A stretch of DNA of 64,000 bases. It comes from Morchella semilibera. Lineage: Eukaryota > Ascomycota > Pezizomycetes > Pezizales > Morchellaceae. Positions 59,960-64,000 of the stretch are shown here, one piece after another. How positions within the stretch are numbered: the first letter of the stretch is position 1; every line of letters starts with the position of its first letter. The stretch lies in the NCBI GenBank assembly GCA_009192285.1, contig WBVU01000004.1:2378001-2442000 (forward strand), written 5' to 3'. The notes beneath the pieces were generated by a model. The model worked only from the letters and a program-made list of their open reading frames with translations. It did no database searches and was not told where the DNA came from. The position numbers and the translations under genes were made by a program.

Positions 59960-61131
59960 ATGATAATGTCCAGAGGCTCCGTGATAATGCTCGACAAGGA
60001 AGATACCACCACTACCACCACTACCCAACCCCCACCCCGAATATCGTCCAGCAGAACGGTGCTACAACACATGTGAAGAGCGCTGAACAGTCAAAAGAGT
60101 CGCTGCAGCAGCTCTGTTCACAGCTCCGCGGCAAAATCTCTACCTTCCTTGCCTCCACTCCCGAAACTGAGCTCCTCCAGCAGGTCCAGTGTCAGACACG
60201 GGTAGCCCTCCATGTCGTCCAGGAGGCACTACAGAAGTACTCGTTCGTCTGCCCTGTCCCCCCAGACTTTGCCGCTCAGGTTATATACAGACAACTAAAG
60301 CTTACAACCCCCCCCCCCCCTCCCCCCCCCACAGATTAGATGAACTCGCTATATCATTTAATGGTGGCAAAGATTGCCTCGTACTCCTGATAATCTTCCT
60401 TGCCGGACTCTCCCAGAACGCGCTCTCAAAGAGCTCAACAACGCTCTTGAATGCAGTCTATGTCATGTCCCAACACCCATTCGCCGAGGTCGACGAGTTC
60501 GTAGACATCTGCGTGCCGTCTTACCATCTCGACCTCGCCCGTTATGCGCTCCCCATGAAGAAGGCCTTCGAGACATACCTCGAGCAGAACAAGAGCGTGA
60601 AGGCCATTTTCGTCGGCACGCGGCGGACAGACCCGCACGGCGAGTTCCTAACGCATTTCGACCGGACAGACCATGGCTGGCCGGACTTTGTGAGGGTCCA
60701 CCCGGTCATTGATTGGCACTACCAGGAGGTTTGGGCGGTAAGTTTGAACAAGATTTCCTTTCAGCTCCGTATCCTTCTTTCCCGTCCCCCATTCTATTCC
60801 CGTTGCGCGGTTGGGGATTCTCGGACCCCCGCGCGGGGTGCGGTTTGATACTTTGTCTCACTACGGGTCTTCCCGCCCGTGGTGTGTCTCGGTTGAGCCT
60901 TGCACTGGAACGGAATGCTGAGCCGACGGGTGATTGTAGTTTCTGCGCGCGCTTGATATTCCGTACTGTTCGCTCTACGATAAGGGCTACACATCGCTCG
61001 GCGGAACAACAGATACCCACCCCAACCCGGTACTGTTGGAAACTAAAAGCGGAGAGTCAGCCCCACGATTTAAGCCTGCGTACGAACTGGTAGAAGACCA
61101 ACAGGAGAGGTTGGGGCGGGATAGTAGGTAG
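59960..61131 (+). CDS. FAD1: FAD synthase (FMN adenylyltransferase); apparent one-base frameshift near the N-terminus
   Basis: Model: join(59960..60242, 60335..60737, 60940..61131), about 292 aa allowing for one missing base. Fad1 makes FAD from FMN and ATP and is essential in yeast. It belongs to the PAPS-reductase-like fold. Seen: SFNGGKDCLVLLIIFLAGL (P-loop-like ATP site), VDICVPSYHLDL, FVGTRRTDPHG, HPVIDWHYQEVW, then IPYCSLYDKGYTSLGGTTDT and the RFKPAYELVEDQQERLGR tail. From ATG 59960/59966 the frame runs out of phase with the conserved part and stops at 60074; one added C in the CCCC run near 60034-60037 would restore it, and no ATG exists in the conserved frame. Intron 1 has a C13-T-C9 tract before its acceptor and a GTTCGT donor. 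Confidence 0.9.
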
Positions 61132-62835
61132 TGGTGGTGGTGGTGATTTTGAGTAGGCTTTGGTTGTGCTGGGTTAACTACTATAGAGATTGTAATGGGT
61201 TTATTTTTTGATATGCTGGACCTGGAGCGGGGTGTAGTGTTATGCGTGTGAGCGATTGATAAAAACTGACATTAACTACTATATATATCTACGTTGGCGT
61301 TTTATGGGCTGGCGGAAAGCTTGAGATTTGTATATATTTTGCACCGCGATGCATTGGTTTTTCTATAGTCGAGGAATTAGAGGAGATATCTACATTTCCG
61401 GTAGCCAGCCTATATCACTCCCGCAGCGTACATGGCGGCACCTTCAAAACTCACATGTCAATACCCCTAATGATCATCCATACATAGTCCCCAAACATTC
61501 CGGCACTACCACATGCCACATACCCTCGCAGAGACCGTATCTATCTATCTGTCTGTCTACATGTATCCATCAACCTCGGGAATCCCGTGCGCGCCGCGCC
61601 GGCAATGGTCGGTCGCGCGGTCAGCCAGCCAGCTGGGCACAGTACCTACGTTCTCACATGGATCCTGCTGCTGCTGCTGCTACTGCTACTACGGCCCCGA
61701 GGGGAGGTGATGGTGGTGGTGGTTATGGTAGTAGTGGTGGTGGTGTTCAGTCACTGGCTATCACTCGGTGCGCAGAACCCTACCCTACCCTACCCACACC
61801 TAGCCCTGGCCTTGGCCACCACTCGAATCCTCGGTGTATTTCAGTCCCAGGAGCTGGCTGGGAAACTGTATGCGTGCGTATTGATACTTGGTGACTTGTG
61901 TGTAGACCTGTGTCTACACTCTCCTCCCCACTCTACGCTAGTCTCCACCCCCATGCGCGGTTGGGGAACCTCTCCTCCACGACCACCCCATTTCCATCCC
62001 TCGCAACCACTAGACCACAGCCTCTCAACGCATGATGGTGCTAACCATTTTTGCCCCTTTAAGGGCCAACAGCAGGACTACTAGGTCACGAGAGACCCAT
62101 GATTCTACCTGTATATGCCTTTTACTAAGTACGTCCGGCCAGCCAGCCAACCGTCTAGAAATTTATGTACCCCCCCCCCCCCCACATCTTCACCCATCCC
62201 CATTCCCACAGATCAGACCAGAATAGAACAGAACAGAGAAAAGAGGGGGAAAGAAATGAAAAGGGGAAAGCAATAGAAGAAGTGTATAGCGTTGTTACAT
62301 TAGCTCCGGCCGTGTAGTTAGTGTATATATACATTGTATAGATCAGTATATATCCCATGATATTCTTTTTTTTCTTCGCAACACAAATACAAGAAGAAGA
62401 AAGAAAGATCAATAGAAACAAAGGAAGTGTTTAAAAAATCCCCAAGAAACCAAATGAAGAAGGAAAGAGAGAAAGAAAAAAAACGAAGTACGCCCGAGTA
62501 AGAAGTCAAAGTCAGCCAGAAGGAACTACATGCATAAAACCTCACCAACTAGCACCGCCCCCCTCGTCTCTTTCTCTGGTGGTACTGATCAATCGTATAT
62601 AAAGGACATAAAAGAAAACTAAAGCTTTAAAACAAAAAGAGAGAAATGAAGAAAAGAAACAGAAGGGGAGAGAAAAGAAAGAAAACCGGAATCACCGTGA
62701 TGACTGCGACTGCTCGCCGAGCAGTCGGTTCCGCTCTAATATCCCTTGCTCCTTGTATCGTGTTAACCGTCCTACCATTACTACACGTACCCAACACATT
62801 AACATTAGCCCGGGGCCCCCTCCAAACCACCACCG
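61132..62835. other. Intergenic, 1.7 kb, no gene recognised
   Basis: Simple sequence dominates: GCT/ACT triplets (61668-61690), GGT triplets (61706-61744), CCCTA units (61779-61796) and a C run of 14 (62170-62183). A TACATGTA lies near 61557. Open frames here follow these repeats. Confidence 0.6.
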
Positions 62836-64000
62836 TCACCCCCGAAAACAAAAAACAAAACAAAAAATAGACCAGGAAAACTCACACTCATACGTCAACA
62901 GCGTCATCGCGCTCGCTGGCACCGCACGAATCATATTCGTCCCCATCCCCGCATAAAACCCCGCAATACCCTCGTCCCTAAACACCGTTGCAAAGCTCTG
63001 TATAACACCCCTATACCTCGCCCTCCCAGTGGTACCACCGACGCCGCCGCCGCCCAGCACCCTCTGCGTCTGCAGCCTCGTCCTCACAACCTCATGCGGA
63101 TACGTCGCCGAGCTCGCACATATCTTGCTCAAACAACTGGCGGCGAGTATTCCCCAAAAGTCCTCCTTCTTGCCGCGCGCGCTCTGGCCCTGGCCCGCTC
63201 CCGTGGTGAACATCTTCTTGAACTGCTCGTAGAGCGGGAACTGGACGGCGACGTGCGTGAGACCCAGGAGGGCGGGGGCGAGCCCGGAGTAGAAGGCGCG
63301 CACACCCTCGTGAAGGTACATCTTGCGCATGGCGTCCAGCGTGGAGTTGTAGTGTTGGGAGGCGAGGGAGGAGCTGGTAATGGGCGGCTGAGACATGAGC
63401 CGGGTTTTGATCACCCAGATGGGGTTGGTGCAGATTGTGGAGGAGGCGCCGGCTGTCATGGCGGAGAGGATGTGCGTGACCCAGGTGCGCTCGAATTCTG
63501 CGCGGGGGTTAGTGGGCGTGGAAATGATTGGCGGGACGGGAATGTGGGCGGCGATCATTGACACTTGGGGTGTGGGGAAATGGAGACCCGGGAGTCGGGA
63601 CAAAAAAGAGAGTTCGGAACAATTGAGATTTGGGAGTACGCCAAATTGCATTCCCGACATCACAATTAAACCGCTACAAAACCGCAATCCCAGACACAAT
63701 TACAAGATCACACATATTCAACCACATCCCATCCCACCTCACAGAAGCGCAAAAAAGACAAAAATGACAAAAAGACAAAAAAAAAAAACTCACGTGGCTC
63801 TAAAAACTTCTTCGCCTTCTCATAGACCGTAAAATAGACCATCCACGTTGGTAGGTATCCCAGAATGAGCGGTCCCAGCCCCCTATACATTCCCTTGACG
63901 CCCTCGTCCTTCCATATCGTGCTCGCGGTGCCAAAGAGGCCGCGATAGACGACTTCGCCAGGGCCCGGGCCCATGCGCGACCAGCCACCCTGCGCCTGCA
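62836..64000 (-). CDS. Mitochondrial carrier, NAD+ transporter (YIA6/NDT1)-like; 5' end outside the window
   Basis: Partial model: complement(join(62886..63497, 63794..>64000)), with an unresolved short 3' exon below 62886 (unspliced reading would end at 62836). Mitochondrial carriers exchange solutes across the inner membrane. Seen: the end of repeat 1 with GMYRGLGPLILGYLPTWMVYFTVYEKAKKF; repeat 2 with CTNPIWVIKTRLMSQ (PxWxxKxR signature), YSGLAPALLGLTHVAVQFPLYEQFK; repeat 3 with SATYPHEVVRTRLQTQR and GFYAGMGTNMIRAVPASAMTLLTYE. GYLPTW and PHE(V/I)xRTR are features of the yeast Ndt1/Ndt2 subgroup; a pyrimidine-nucleotide (Rim2) or FAD/folate (Flx1) carrier is the alternative. The 296-nt intron is long for this window. 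It converges on FAD1. Confidence 0.85.

Noticed and set aside
61328-62084. Overlapping plus-strand frames of 165-188 codons
   Set aside because: They run through GCT, GGT and CCCTA simple repeats in two frames at once, so openness is due to the repeats.

Overview
This window reads as nuclear DNA of a filamentous ascomycete (Pezizomycotina; class not resolved). The reasons are many short introns (mostly 47-90 nt, GT-AG, with CTAAC/CTGAC-type branch sites), fungal orthologues (SIW14, SOG2, RTT106, ESF2, HLJ1, QCR7, AIM19-like), a secreted family PL4 rhamnogalacturonan lyase, and a chromodomain Ty3/gypsy retrotransposon beside a Tc1-type transposon. I saw no tRNA, rRNA, CRISPR or operon. Exon coordinates below were worked out by hand from splice signals, reading phase and family resemblance.

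Layout. 1-8.5 kb is a nest of mobile DNA. A 137-bp-arm fold-back element (133-6683) is split by a complete LTR retrotransposon (525-6662, identical LTRs, CACAA target duplication, Gag/Pol with many frameshifts). Beside it lies an apparently intact Tc1/mariner-type element (6749-8471, TA duplications, transposase with two introns). 8.8-11.5 kb: MYG1-family nuclease (+) and QCR7 of respiratory complex III (-). 14-22.3 kb: histone chaperone RTT106 (+), a SIW14/OCA-type phosphatase homologue without a catalytic motif (-), an AIM19-like membrane protein (+) and an intact SIW14-type phosphatase (-). 22.3-28.5 kb is gene-poor. 28.5-32.4 kb: an unrecognised, weakly gag-like gene (-) and the secreted PL4 lyase (-). 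35-40.9 kb: ESF2 (-) and HLJ1 (+) share a divergent promoter, followed by a small membrane protein (-) and a secreted GDPD-family phosphodiesterase with 11 exons (-). 42-50 kb: a large disordered unknown protein (+), an ABM-barrel-like protein (-), a steroid 5-alpha-reductase-family enzyme (+) and a coiled-coil unknown (-). 54-58.1 kb: SOG2 of the RAM/NDR-kinase network (-). 60-64 kb: FAD synthase FAD1 (+), convergent with a mitochondrial NAD+-type carrier (-) that runs off the right edge.

The genes are a normal mixed set of housekeeping functions (respiration, flavin/NAD supply, ribosome biogenesis, ER chaperoning, chromatin, polarity) and do not form a pathway cluster. The unusual content lies elsewhere: a nested fold-back/LTR insertion whose LTR begins TATCAC rather than TG; a possible self-primed retrotransposon; several compact hairpin elements, three of them back to back; a strongly over-represented non-coding palindrome, TACATGTA; microexons of 12, 13, 21 and 33 nt; a pseudophosphatase 5 kb from its intact relative; and single-base frameshifts at short homopolymers in MYG1, FAD1 and the retrotransposon. 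The last look more like homopolymer-length sequence errors than biology and should be checked before any of these genes is called broken.
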